From positions 86,287 through 150,286 of the forward strand of contig NZ_JAOEAL010000003.1 of NCBI RefSeq assembly GCF_029835735.1: 64,000 nt of DNA, written 5' to 3'. Under the pieces are notes generated by a model. It saw only the letters and a program-made list of their open reading frames with translations. It had not been told where the DNA came from and did no database searches. This document shows positions 9,183 through 18,178 of the stretch, one piece after another. The number at the start of each line of letters is the position of its first letter. The first letter of the stretch is position 1. Position numbers and translations under genes: made by a program. This DNA is from Shewanella sp. GD04112 (GTDB lineage: Bacteria > Pseudomonadota > Gammaproteobacteria > Enterobacterales > Shewanellaceae).

Positions 9183-9246
9183 CAAAAGCAAGCAATGGGA
9201 TTGTCAAACGCTACGCGTTTGCCAATCCCTGTTGCTGGCGTTATCG
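9177..9246 (+). repeat. Integron attC site C
   Basis: Starts GCTAAC at the stop codon and ends GCGTTATCG. AGCAATGGGATTG and CAAACG on one arm pair with CGTTTG and CCAATCCC.TGTTGCT on the other with small offsets, forming a long attC-like hairpin. No cassette gene follows; the efflux module begins after about 110 bp. Confidence 0.85.
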
Positions 9247-9410
9247 CCAGAGAAATTTTAATCCGAAACTCAAAAATTAGAGTTGGGGTTCTAACTCATT
9301 TATGCCCCAAAGCGATTTAGCCGCCTTCAAAAAGTCATAATAAATAATCGTTGATTGACCAAATTTTAGTAATCTGAAAGAGTGCCCCTCTCATTAAGAA
9401 TACTGTGCTT

Positions 9411-9761
9411 TCAGATTAAATTTATCCCAAATAATTTTACGAGCAGTGCAAACAGCCCAAAGCAAAGTACGGTTATCACTACACCAATGAGTAAGGATGG
9501 CCAAAAATCAAAGCGCTGCAATAAAGAGGGAAAGATCAAAAACATAGGCAAAGTCGGTACAACATACCAAAATGTGTACCACGCGTGGTTTGCTATTTTC
9601 TCCATTGGCTGTTTTTCAACATAGAGCCAAATCATTGCCAAAATAGTGACTAATGGTAGCGCGACGATGAGCGCTCCTAGTTTATCGCTGCGCTTAGCAA
9701 GCTCAGAAGCGGCGACGACTATAGCAGCTGTGATCAGATACTTCGTAATTAACCAGCCCAT
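9411..9761 (-). CDS. DUF3147-type small membrane protein
   Basis: 116 residues from the ATG at 9761, which is preceded on its strand by AAGGAGAGGACACT. Four hydrophobic segments cover most of the protein (starting WLITKYLITAAIVVAASEL), consistent with DUF3147 integral inner-membrane proteins. It is divergent from the BlaI-like regulator gene and shares the intergenic palindrome with it, so it is probably co-regulated with the metal-efflux genes. Its stop codon lies within an inverted repeat (AATCTGAAAG / CTTTCAGATT, 9371-9417) that may end its transcript. Confidence 0.75.
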   Translation of the reverse strand: MGWLITKYLITAAIVVAASELAKRSDKLGALIVALPLVTILAMIWLYVEKQPMEKIANHAWYTFWYVVPTLPMFLIFPSLLQRFDFWPSLLIGVVITVLCFGLFALLVKLFGINLI

Positions 9762-9781
9762 AGTGTCCTCTCCTTGAATAG

Positions 9782-9810
9782 ACAAAAACCGATTGCCTAT
9801 CGGTTTTTGT
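9782..9810. promoter_or_regulatory. Palindromic operator candidate 1 for the BlaI-like repressor
   Basis: Perfect 12-bp arms ACAAAAACCGAT / ATCGGTTTTTGT separated by TGCCT. It lies in the 89-bp divergent region between the DUF3147 gene and the regulator gene. The core AAAACCGAT-5 bp-ATCGGTTTT recurs at 11263-11285. Confidence 0.7.
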
Positions 9811-9850
9811 TCTGTCATTATATCGTTCATTATGGAAAGAGAAAAGTGTT

Positions 9851-10228
9851 ATGCAGTTAGGTGAACTAGAAAAACAGGTTTTGCAGCATCTGTGGACAGA
9901 ATCTGAAGCTGATGCAAAGCAAGTACATGCTGTGCTTGGTGTCTCTAGAGGGAACTCTCTTAATACCATTCAGAGCACTTTAGAACGCTTATTTAAAAAA
10001 GGATTGCTGAGTCGAACCAAGCAAGGACATGCCTATTTTTACAGGGCAAAAGTCGACCGAGAAGCGTTGATCGCTACACTTATTACCAATATCACTAGCG
10101 ACTTTGTCGAAGAAGGTGAGCATAGTCTCATTGCGGCATTTAGTTCCGCATCAGCTAATCTGAATGATGCCCAACTCGATATGCTAGAACATTTAATTGA
10201 AGAACAACGTAAACTTCGGAAAGGATAA
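9851..10228 (+). CDS. BlaI/MecI/CopY-family repressor
   Basis: 125 residues, full family length. The winged-helix domain covers residues 1-75 (LEKQVLQHLW, SLNTIQSTLERLFKKGLLSR, HAYFYRAKVDRE) and is followed by the dimerisation helices (AQLDMLEHLIEEQRKL). BlaI-type repressors bind palindromes as dimers and are inactivated when the partner M56 sensor triggers proteolysis. It lies 8 bp upstream of the M56 gene and next to a perfect palindrome. Here the controlled genes are very likely the RND efflux genes downstream, not a beta-lactamase. Confidence 0.92.
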   Translation: MQLGELEKQVLQHLWTESEADAKQVHAVLGVSRGNSLNTIQSTLERLFKKGLLSRTKQGHAYFYRAKVDREALIATLITNITSDFVEEGEHSLIAAFSSASANLNDAQLDMLEHLIEEQRKLRKG

Positions 10229-10236
10229 TTAGGGTT

Positions 10237-11217
10237 ATGTTTGTTGGCGATTTAGCGATAGCACTAAATTTATTGAGTGTTGCAGTGCTGGCATTTGCTA
10301 TCAGTGTTGCGTGCATCTCGATCGCCCTACGATTAACTTTGCCAAGATTCGAGCATCTTACTTTTAGGTTACGTAAAGTTATCCTATGGGCTTTGGTTAC
10401 TGTACCTTGGTGGGTAGCCATAAGCTGTGCTGCCTTTTTCTGGCCAAGGCAGCAAGAGTTGTTTTCTACTGCTTGGTTAAATGAATTCGCTCATTGGCAT
10501 CACGTCGACATCTTTAGCTTCAGCAGTTGGCATGCTTTTACCTTGTTGTCGGCCTTCGGTTATTTGATATGGTCGATGATCTCGACCATTTATGTACGTA
10601 AAAAGCAATCATCAACAATGGCATCTCTGATTGGATTATCAGAGTTCCAACCTCAGGTGACTATAACTCAGCAGCGCTATTATTCGTTAGCACAAGCAAT
10701 TCCTGCGGCCTTCACCACAGGTCTAGTGTCCCCTAAGATTTACCTGACCACAGGATTGCAAGAAAAGGTTACAGAACAGCAACTCGATATTATTGTTCGA
10801 CATGAAATGGCGCATGTCGTGGCTCGAGACCCTTTATTTAAAGTCATCTTTGCTGCATTTGCTGGTTTTTATCCGAAAGCGGCCAAACGCAATTTAATCG
10901 GACATTTTACCCTGTTGACTGAACAGCTTGCAGATCATGCTGTGACCACTGAGCATGACAATCTAGATGTCGCTCAAGCCTTGATAAATGTAGCTCGAAT
11001 GCAGCGAAGCGTAACTCTTGGTTGTGATGGTTTACAGACAAGTTATTTCGGTAACGATCAAACCAGTGTTCGAGTACAGCGACTGATTCAACCTAGGTTA
11101 ACGTCTTCCCGATTGGCGATCAGTTTAACGTTGTTATTCTTAGCCATCGTCCCACTTTTAACCGCTTCAACTGTCGATAGCCTTCACCACATTATCGAAA
11201 CCTTCTTCACCCATTAA
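10237..11217 (+). CDS. M56-family (BlaR1/MecR1-like) membrane metalloprotease sensor
   Basis: 326 residues. Several N-terminal membrane segments (two in the first 75 residues, a third near residue 110) are followed by a cytoplasmic gluzincin domain with HEMAH near residue 189 and the downstream EQLADHAV, which supplies the third zinc ligand region. One more membrane segment sits near residue 300. It lacks the large beta-lactam-binding sensor domain of BlaR1, so the inducing signal must differ. Inference: metal stress activates it and it leads to cleavage of the neighbouring BlaI-like repressor. Confidence 0.88.
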   Translation: MFVGDLAIALNLLSVAVLAFAISVACISIALRLTLPRFEHLTFRLRKVILWALVTVPWWVAISCAAFFWPRQQELFSTAWLNEFAHWHHVDIFSFSSWHAFTLLSAFGYLIWSMISTIYVRKKQSSTMASLIGLSEFQPQVTITQQRYYSLAQAIPAAFTTGLVSPKIYLTTGLQEKVTEQQLDIIVRHEMAHVVARDPLFKVIFAAFAGFYPKAAKRNLIGHFTLLTEQLADHAVTTEHDNLDVAQALINVARMQRSVTLGCDGLQTSYFGNDQTSVRVQRLIQPRLTSSRLAISLTLLFLAIVPLLTASTVDSLHHIIETFFTH

Positions 11218-11230
11218 TTAAGGATTGGGA

Positions 11231-12514
11231 ATGAGAGACTTGCTTTTTAACGTCAGAACTAAAAAACCGATTAGCTATCGGTTTTCCGCCATTGTGCTAG
11301 GAATGTGTTTAGTATTCCCTGCCGTTGCGGTATCGAATGAAGCGCCACAAACACTCACCTTAGCCGATGCTGTGACTTTGACACTTCAGCAACACCCAGA
11401 ATTACAGATTTTCAACTCGCAGCAGCGCGTGATGGAAGGGCGAATACAGCAGGCAAGTGTCGGTGAGCGGCCTGAAATAGGTTTGATGATTGAGGATGCC
11501 CTGGGTACTGGTGAACACAGTGCTCTGAAAAGTATGCAATCTACGCTCAGTTTTTCATGGTTACTGCAACAAGATTTGATTGATAGTCGTGTTAACACGG
11601 CTAAAACAGAGGCCACTCAATTAGAGATAGAAAAACAAATCAAAGCCTTGGATTTGTCTTCACAGGTGGCTAAACATTTTATTGATTTGTTAGTGAAGCA
11701 AGAACGCCTCAAGCTCAATCTGATAGCAGAAAAGCAGGCAAAAGAGGTTGTCAAAACCGTTGCTAAACGTGTGCAAGCGGGAAAGAGTTCTGCGGTTGAA
11801 ACACAGTTGGCAAAGGCTGAGCTTATCCGTCGTGGCTTGGCCGTCGAAGATATCGAGCATGAACTCAAAGCCAGCCAATATCAATTGGCATCACAGTGGG
11901 GAAAGCCTAAGGCATCCTATCGTTTCAACGGCAATCTGCTTGATATGCCTGCTGTGCCATCAGTTGACAGTCAGCTTAACTTGTTAAAAAAGCATCCTCG
12001 TTTTCAACAGTTTGCGACTGCGCAACGCATTGCTCAATCGCAAATGGAGCTCGCACGAATAGAAGCTAAGCCGCAGTGGCAAGTGACCGCTGGCGTGAGG
12101 CGCTATGAGGCGAGTGATGATTTTGGCTTAGTCGCGGGTATTTCTATCCCTTGGGGTTCAAGTGACCGTAATGCGGGAACCATAGCCGCCTTACAAGCAC
12201 AGCAAGATGTACTCGCCAATGAGCAAAACGCATTAATGCAGGCTCAGGATGCCCAGTTGTATGTGCTGTTACAGGAAATGGCACATTCTGCACATGTTAT
12301 CGATACAGTGCGCAGTGACATAGTGCCAACCCTTGAAAAAGCTCTGTCTGAGGCAAGCAATGCCTTTGATAAAGGTCTGCTCAGCTACAACCAATACAAT
12401 GACGTGTATCGGGAATTACTCAGTGCTCAATATCAGTTGCTGGATGCCTTTGAAAGTTTGCATTTACAACACATTGAAATTCAACGCCTAACAGGCACAT
12501 CCATTTCTCAGTGA
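11231..12514 (+). CDS. TolC-family outer-membrane channel of metal efflux system
   Basis: About 427 residues. The ATG at 11231 follows AAGGATTGGGA. The N-terminus has a signal peptide (hydrophobic IVLGMCLVFPAVAVS). The mature part shows the repeated helical-barrel pattern of CusC/CzcC proteins, starting LTLADAVTLTLQQHPEL and including LAKAELIRRGLAVEDIE and YNQYNDVYRELLSAQYQLLDA. It forms the outer-membrane duct of the tripartite pump. A candidate operator overlaps codons 11-19, an unusual place. The next gene follows directly. Confidence 0.92.
   Translation: MRDLLFNVRTKKPISYRFSAIVLGMCLVFPAVAVSNEAPQTLTLADAVTLTLQQHPELQIFNSQQRVMEGRIQQASVGERPEIGLMIEDALGTGEHSALKSMQSTLSFSWLLQQDLIDSRVNTAKTEATQLEIEKQIKALDLSSQVAKHFIDLLVKQERLKLNLIAEKQAKEVVKTVAKRVQAGKSSAVETQLAKAELIRRGLAVEDIEHELKASQYQLASQWGKPKASYRFNGNLLDMPAVPSVDSQLNLLKKHPRFQQFATAQRIAQSQMELARIEAKPQWQVTAGVRRYEASDDFGLVAGISIPWGSSDRNAGTIAALQAQQDVLANEQNALMQAQDAQLYVLLQEMAHSAHVIDTVRSDIVPTLEKALSEASNAFDKGLLSYNQYNDVYRELLSAQYQLLDAFESLHLQHIEIQRLTGTSISQ
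11263..11285. promoter_or_regulatory. Palindromic operator candidate 2, within the start of the TolC-like gene
   Basis: Perfect 9-bp arms AAAACCGAT / ATCGGTTTT separated by TAGCT. The core matches the site at 9782-9810 except for two spacer bases. Its position 32 bp into the coding region would suit roadblock-type repression of a promoter lying in the end of the M56 gene. Confidence 0.62.
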
Positions 12515-12522
12515 GATTACCT

Positions 12523-13767
12523 ATGAAGAATAACAACACCTTTTCGTCATTGAGTTTGGCGATACTGCTCAGTCTGGGTATTAATGCCGTCGCTTCAACA
12601 CCTTTAATGGCATCCTCAGCGCCCGTTGCCGAGCAAGCTGAACCCGAAAAAGGGCCGCATCGTGGACGTATGCTGCGTGAGGGCGATTTTGCACTAGAGC
12701 TCGCCATTTTTGAAACGGGCGTTCCCCCTGAGTTCCGTGTTTGGACGAGCTTTGAGGGGAAACCGCTCGATCCTAAGACCGTCGATTTGAGTGTGAAATT
12801 GACCCGTTTAGGCAATGTGGTGGATGACATTCGCTTTAATGCGCAGGGTGATTTTCTCCGTGGTGATATGGAGATCTATGAACCCCATTCGTTTATCGTC
12901 ACCATTGAGGCGAAATACCAAGGTAAAACATACCGTTGGCAGTATGACAACTTTGAAGGCCGTACCACTATCGAGCAGGCTGTTGCCAGTGCGATGGAGA
13001 TTCACACTGGTTTTGCAGGCCCTGCCACATTGCATCAAACCATCCCAGCCTATGGCACATTGGCGCTACCCGTCGGGACGCAACGTGCAATTGCGGCACG
13101 TTTTGACGGCGAAATTACCCAGTTACATGTTGGACTGGGTGACAGGGTGAAAAAGGGGCAAACCCTTTTGACTGTAGAAAGTAATGAGAGCTTAAAACCC
13201 TATCAAATTAAAGCGCCGTCCGATGGCGTGGTGTCAGCATTGTTCGCCAACAATGGAGAACAAACCCTAGGGCGTCAGTTGTTGACACTGACCGATAACA
13301 GTCACTATATCGCTAAGCTTGCTGTGTACCCCATTGATTATCAAAGTGTCATCTTAGGTGCACCTGTCACTATCAACGTCGAGGGTGTGGAGGAAACCTA
13401 TCAAGGTTCCATTAGCTTTATTGAACCAGAGGTTCGTGACGATCAAGCCCGTATTGCGTGGGTCAAACTTGCCGATCCTAACAGGGTTTTGACTGCGGGC
13501 AGTTTTGTAAATGCCAGTATTGAAGTCGCAACCATTGAGGTGCCATTGGCGGTTAAAAGAGTCGGATTACAAGGGTTTCGTGATTTTACCGTCGTCTTTG
13601 CTAAGGTCGGAGAGCAGTACGAAGTCCGTATGCTGGAGCTTGGCCGTCAAGACGGTGAGTGGGTCGAAGTGCTTGGTGGCTTAAAGCCTGGTACTGAATA
13701 CGTGACCGATAATAGCTACATCTTAAAAGCCGACATTGAAAAGTCTGGCGCATCACACGATCACTAG
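12523..13767 (+). CDS. RND efflux periplasmic adaptor (CusB/CzcB-like)
   Basis: About 414 residues from ATG 12523 (a GTG four codons earlier is possible). A signal peptide is followed by an N-terminal domain (KGPHRGRMLREGDFALELAIFETGVPPEF) as in CzcB-type adaptors. The membrane-fusion core has RAIAARFDGEITQLHVGLGD and RVKKGQTLLTV, then a barrel-sandwich half-motif YQIKAPSDGVVSAL. A C-terminal beta domain follows. It bridges the TolC-like channel and the RND pump and may hand over metal. The C-terminus ends in SHDH, possibly metal-binding. Confidence 0.93.
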   Translation: MKNNNTFSSLSLAILLSLGINAVASTPLMASSAPVAEQAEPEKGPHRGRMLREGDFALELAIFETGVPPEFRVWTSFEGKPLDPKTVDLSVKLTRLGNVVDDIRFNAQGDFLRGDMEIYEPHSFIVTIEAKYQGKTYRWQYDNFEGRTTIEQAVASAMEIHTGFAGPATLHQTIPAYGTLALPVGTQRAIAARFDGEITQLHVGLGDRVKKGQTLLTVESNESLKPYQIKAPSDGVVSALFANNGEQTLGRQLLTLTDNSHYIAKLAVYPIDYQSVILGAPVTINVEGVEETYQGSISFIEPEVRDDQARIAWVKLADPNRVLTAGSFVNASIEVATIEVPLAVKRVGLQGFRDFTVVFAKVGEQYEVRMLELGRQDGEWVEVLGGLKPGTEYVTDNSYILKADIEKSGASHDH

Positions 13768-13778
13768 GAGTCCGAGTC

Positions 13779-16700
13779 ATGTTGGAATCGATTTTACGCT
13801 TTTCGATAAAGCGCAAATTCCTCGTATTGGTGATGGTATTGGCCGTGGCCGGTTTAGGAATTTGGAACTTCACTAAATTACCCATCGACGCCGTACCGGA
13901 TATCACCAATGTGCAGGTGATGATTAATACCGAAGCGCCGGGATACACGCCACTTGAAATCGAGCAGCGTGTGACCTTCCCTTTGGAAACCGCATTAGCA
14001 GGCTTGCCTGGGTTAACCTACACCCGCTCGGTATCGCGCTATGGCTTATCACAGGTGGTGGCCATTTTCAGTGATGAGACGGATGTCTATTTTGCCCGTC
14101 AGTTAGTCAATGAGCGTTTATCGGCGGCACGTTCCGAGCTGCCGCTTGGGCTTGAACCACAGCTTGGCCCTATTGCGACTGGCTTAGGTGAAATCTTTAT
14201 GTTTACCGTGGATGCATTGCCAGATGCTACCCATGCCGATGGAACGCCTATCACGCCAATGGATTTACGCACGGTACATGATTGGACAATTAGGCCGCAG
14301 CTCATGCGTGTGCCAGGGGTGGTTGAAGTTAACCCTATCGGCGGCTTTGAGCGTGAGATTTTGGTCGCTTTCAAACCGGAAAAACTGCTCGCCTTTGGTT
14401 TAACCCAAGCCGATGTTGTCGATGCCATAGCCAAGAATAATCAGAACCAAGGCGCAGGTTTTATTGAGCAAAACGGTGCTCAGTGGTTACTGAGAATGCC
14501 AGGCCAAGCCGAAGACATTGTGGCCATTGGCAATATCCCACTCAAATCAACGCAAGGCAGTGCGCTGACCATTAAAGATGTGGCCGATATTGAAAATGGT
14601 CAGGGGCTACGCAACGGTGCTGCGACTCAAAATGGCCGCGAAGTGGTCATGAGTACCGTGTTTATGTTGATTGGTGAGAATAGCCGCACCGTTGCCCATG
14701 CTGTAGGTGAGAAACTCAAAGAAATCAACGCGACCCTGCCGGAAGGGATTGTCGCCACAGCGGTTTATGATCGCACTAAGTTAGTGGATAAAACCCTACA
14801 AACGGTGCAGACCAATCTATTAGAAGGCGCACTACTGGTCATTGTGGTGTTGTTTGTACTGCTTGGGAATTTTAGGGCTGCATTTTTAACTGCACTGGTG
14901 ATCCCCTTTGCTATGTTAATGACGATTACCGGCATGGTACAAACCCGCGTTAGCGCGAACCTGATGAGTTTAGGCGCTCTGGACTTTGGTTTGTTAGTCG
15001 ATGGCGCGATCATTATTGTTGAAAACTGCTTGAGACGGTTAAGTCAGGCAGGAGACGATCCTTTACCGTTAAAAGAACGTCTAGAGCTCGTGTTTGAAGC
15101 TACCCGAGAGGTCATTCGCCCCGCACTATTTGGTGTATTTATCATTACCGCCGTGTATTTGCCGATTTTTGCACTAGAAGGTGTAGAAGGCAAAATGTTC
15201 CACCCGATGGCGATTACGGTAGTGATTGCGTTGTTAAGTGCCATGTTGCTGTCGGTGACTTTTGTGCCAGCAACCATTGCCTTGCTGTTTAAGAAACCAG
15301 TGAAGGAGAAGCATAGCCCGCTTATCCGTGGTGCAGGCGCCTTGTATCGCCCTGCGTTAAACTGGGTAATTCAAGGTCGCTGGGTCGTGGTGATTGCTGC
15401 CACGTTGTTGGTCGCCGTTTTTGGTTACCAAGCGACGAAATTAGGCAGTGAATTTGCCCCTAATTTGGATGAGGGGGATATTGCAATGCATGCCCTACGT
15501 ATTCCTGGCACCTCACTGAGTCAGGCGATTGCCCTGCAAGAAACTCTAGAAGATAAAATTAAGCAAATGCCTGAAGTTGAAAGGGTATTTGCCAAAATTG
15601 GTACTGCGGATGTGGCGACCGATGCAGTGCCTCCGAGTGTGGCTGATAACTTTATTATCCTAAAACCTCGTGAGCAGTGGCCAAATCCCAATAAATCGAA
15701 GGAGCAAATTGTAGAAGAGTTGGCGGCGATGGTGGAACCTATCCCTGGCAACCGCTATGAGTTCTTACAGCCTATTCAAATGCGCTTTAATGAGCTGCTT
15801 GCAGGGGTCCGGGCGGAGCTTGCAATTAAGGTGTTTGGTGATGATTTCGATACGCTCACTTCGCTTGGTGCACAAATCGAGGCAGCTATCGCTCAGGTCG
15901 ATGGCATTGCCGATGTGCAAGTGGAGCAGACAACAGGTTTGCCTATGCTGAATATCATTCCGAAACGTCAACAGCTGATGCAACATGGCTTAAGTATGTC
16001 CGAGTTGCAGTCTCAAGTGGCAACCGCAATGGGCGGCACTGTGGCGAGTAAATTCTATGAAGGAGATATTCGCTCAGACATTGTTGTACGTCTGGGTGAA
16101 TCACGTAGGCAAAATCTGGACGGCTTACGTTATTTACCGATTTCCTTACCCGACGGGCATAGCATCCCACTTCAGGAATTAGCGTCCTTGGAATTGGTTT
16201 CTGGTGCTAACCAGATTAACCGTGAAAATGGGAAACGTCGCATGGTGGTCACCGCCAACGTACGTGGACGGGATTTAGGTAGCTTTGTCGCTGATATTCA
16301 AAACGTTATCGGGGAAAGAGTGGATATTCCCGCAGGTTACTGGGTGGAGTACGGAGGCACCTATCAAAAATTACAATCGGCATCGCAACGCTTGAGTATT
16401 GTTGTGCCTGTGACCCTGTTGATGATTGTCGGTTTATTGATCCTCGCCCTTAGCTCCTTCAAGGATGCGATGATTATCTTTACTGGCGTCCCCTTAGCCC
16501 TGACGGGCGGAATTGCCGCATTATTGTTACGGGACATTCCCTTTTCTATCTCAGCCGCAGTGGGCTTTATCGCCCTCTCTGGTATCGCGATTTTAAATGG
16601 TCTTGTCATGGTGTCATTTATTCGCGAATTACGTAAAGAAGGTATGGGACTCGATAGGGCAATTTTTGAGGGGGCACTAACAAGGCTTCGTCCAGTGTTA

Positions 16701-16922
16701 ACCACGGCTTTAGTGGCATCACTCGGGTTTATTCCAATGGCACTCAATACCGGTATCGGTTCAGAAGTCCAACGTCCGCTGGCAACGGTTGTGATTGGGG
16801 GAATTATTTCATCAACCCTGTTAACGCTGTTTGTTATTCCAGCGTTATATCGCATTTTACATAAAGAAAAGGAGTCGATTTTGACTGAAGTAGAAGTAAT
16901 GGAGATTGCGGATGCCAAATAA
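13779..16922 (+). CDS. czcA: CzcA/CusA-family heavy-metal RND pump
   Basis: 1,047 residues, the normal HME-RND length, with the 12-segment layout and two large periplasmic loops. Key TM4 motif near residues 400-415: ALDFGLLVDGAIIIVEN, the D-FG-D-E pattern of CzcA-type (divalent cation) pumps rather than the CusA (Cu/Ag) pattern. Other landmarks are SEFAPNLDEGDIAMHA near 560 and GFIALSGIAILNGLVMVSF near 930. Proton-driven export of a divalent ion (Zn, Co, Ni or Cd class) is likely; the exact metal cannot be read from sequence. It overlaps the HupE gene by 11 bp. Confidence 0.95.
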   Translation: MLESILRFSIKRKFLVLVMVLAVAGLGIWNFTKLPIDAVPDITNVQVMINTEAPGYTPLEIEQRVTFPLETALAGLPGLTYTRSVSRYGLSQVVAIFSDETDVYFARQLVNERLSAARSELPLGLEPQLGPIATGLGEIFMFTVDALPDATHADGTPITPMDLRTVHDWTIRPQLMRVPGVVEVNPIGGFEREILVAFKPEKLLAFGLTQADVVDAIAKNNQNQGAGFIEQNGAQWLLRMPGQAEDIVAIGNIPLKSTQGSALTIKDVADIENGQGLRNGAATQNGREVVMSTVFMLIGENSRTVAHAVGEKLKEINATLPEGIVATAVYDRTKLVDKTLQTVQTNLLEGALLVIVVLFVLLGNFRAAFLTALVIPFAMLMTITGMVQTRVSANLMSLGALDFGLLVDGAIIIVENCLRRLSQAGDDPLPLKERLELVFEATREVIRPALFGVFIITAVYLPIFALEGVEGKMFHPMAITVVIALLSAMLLSVTFVPATIALLFKKPVKEKHSPLIRGAGALYRPALNWVIQGRWVVVIAATLLVAVFGYQATKLGSEFAPNLDEGDIAMHALRIPGTSLSQAIALQETLEDKIKQMPEVERVFAKIGTADVATDAVPPSVADNFIILKPREQWPNPNKSKEQIVEELAAMVEPIPGNRYEFLQPIQMRFNELLAGVRAELAIKVFGDDFDTLTSLGAQIEAAIAQVDGIADVQVEQTTGLPMLNIIPKRQQLMQHGLSMSELQSQVATAMGGTVASKFYEGDIRSDIVVRLGESRRQNLDGLRYLPISLPDGHSIPLQELASLELVSGANQINRENGKRRMVVTANVRGRDLGSFVADIQNVIGERVDIPAGYWVEYGGTYQKLQSASQRLSIVVPVTLLMIVGLLILALSSFKDAMIIFTGVPLALTGGIAALLLRDIPFSISAAVGFIALSGIAILNGLVMVSFIRELRKEGMGLDRAIFEGALTRLRPVLTTALVASLGFIPMALNTGIGSEVQRPLATVVIGGIISSTLLTLFVIPALYRILHKEKESILTEVEVMEIADAK

Positions 16923-17607
16923 GCTATTAAACATCAGCTTGTTGCTGATGGTTGGATTATTAGGTTTGGTGAGTATTGATGTCATGGCCCATGGGGTGGA
17001 CGACAATACTCGCGCCTTTTTAGAACAAAACCAAGGCGTGCAATTTATCCCCTTTTTGTACATTGGGGCGAAGCACATGATCACGGGCTACGACCACTTA
17101 TTGTTTCTCGTGGGTGTGATCTTCTTTTTGTACCGCAGCAAAGATGTGCTGTTGTATGTGACCATGTTTACCCTAGGTCACAGCACCACATTATTGCTTG
17201 GTGTAATGACCGATTTGCAAGTTAACGCCTATCTTATCGATGCGATTATTGGCTTATCAGTGATCTATAAAGGTTTTGATAACTTGGGGGGATTTAAGCG
17301 CTGCTTTAATTGGCAACCCAATACCAAAATAGCAGTGTTGGTCTTTGGTTTGTTCCATGGCTTTGGACTGGCAACCAAATTACAGGAGTTTCAGTTGTCA
17401 CAGGAAGGCCTATTTACCAATTTATTAGCATTCAATATTGGGGTGGAGATCGGACAATTTGCTGCGCTGGCCATCATCTTGATTGTGATAAATGCCTGGC
17501 GTCATTTCCCTTCATTTCAACGATTTTCAACGCTGACTAACACCGCTCTGATGAGTGTAGGGGTGATGCTGATGGGTTATCAGCTCACAGGCTATTTCGT
17601 CAACTAA
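16912..17607 (+). CDS. hupE: HupE/UreJ-family membrane protein
   Basis: 231 residues from the ATG that overlaps the end of the pump gene. A signal-like first segment precedes the family motifs MITGYDHLLFLVGVIFF, FTLGHSTTLLLG and FGLFHGFGLATKLQE, whose His residues are proposed metal ligands. About six membrane segments are present. Members transport nickel or cobalt by facilitated diffusion. Translational overlap ties it to the pump. Its presence hints that Ni or Co is handled, but this is inference. Confidence 0.9.
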   Translation: MPNKLLNISLLLMVGLLGLVSIDVMAHGVDDNTRAFLEQNQGVQFIPFLYIGAKHMITGYDHLLFLVGVIFFLYRSKDVLLYVTMFTLGHSTTLLLGVMTDLQVNAYLIDAIIGLSVIYKGFDNLGGFKRCFNWQPNTKIAVLVFGLFHGFGLATKLQEFQLSQEGLFTNLLAFNIGVEIGQFAALAIILIVINAWRHFPSFQRFSTLTNTALMSVGVMLMGYQLTGYFVN

Positions 17608-17626
17608 ACGATTATAAGAGAAGATT

Positions 17627-18157
17627 ATGCAACACACTGTAAGTACAAAAACCTTGGTCAAAGCGAGCGTATCGGCAACGGTAGTGGCGGCCATTGCGCT
17701 GGTCACTTTTATTCTGCCAGCCGAGTACAACATCGATCCTACAGGCGTAGGTCAAAAACTGGGATTAACCTCAATTGCACAGGCCGCTGAAGCGGATGGT
17801 GCTGTTGCGGTGACGGGAGCCCAAGCAAGTAATACGGAGTTTCAAACCATTGAAGTGGTGGTTCCGGCGGGTCGCGGTGTCGAATATAAATTTGCCATGC
17901 CACAGTATGCCAAAATGACCTACGAATGGATGACCGATGGCGATGCTTTGTATTTTGACCTACATGGTGAACCTGAGGGAGATACCACTGGCTATTTTGA
18001 GAGTTACACCATAGCGACATCAAACGAAATGAAAGGGAGCTTTACTGCACCTTTCGCGGGGTCGCATGGTTGGTATTGGAAAAACAAGACAGATAAGCCT
18101 ATTGCCGTTCAGTTACAGGTAAAAGGACAATATGAAGTCATTGGTTTAAAACAATAA
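17627..18157 (+). CDS. Transmembrane anchor protein of the efflux operon
   Basis: 176 residues. One N-terminal membrane helix (SATVVAAIALVTFILPAEYN, about residues 16-35) is followed by a periplasmic domain with VVVPAGRGVEYKFAMPQYAK, YEWMTDGDALYFDLHGEPEG and a C-terminal GSHGWYWKNKTDKPI. The family regularly follows HupE/UreJ in such operons. No enzymatic motif is visible. The beta-rich domain may bind the metal or stabilise the pump complex. Confidence 0.72.
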   Translation: MQHTVSTKTLVKASVSATVVAAIALVTFILPAEYNIDPTGVGQKLGLTSIAQAAEADGAVAVTGAQASNTEFQTIEVVVPAGRGVEYKFAMPQYAKMTYEWMTDGDALYFDLHGEPEGDTTGYFESYTIATSNEMKGSFTAPFAGSHGWYWKNKTDKPIAVQLQVKGQYEVIGLKQ

Positions 18158-18178
18158 TTGGCAAAATTGGAGAAAACG

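Noticed and set aside
9782..9810. Palindrome read as an intrinsic terminator
   Set aside because: It sits upstream of both divergent genes, not at the end of any transcript, and the same core recurs at another promoter-proximal site, favouring an operator.
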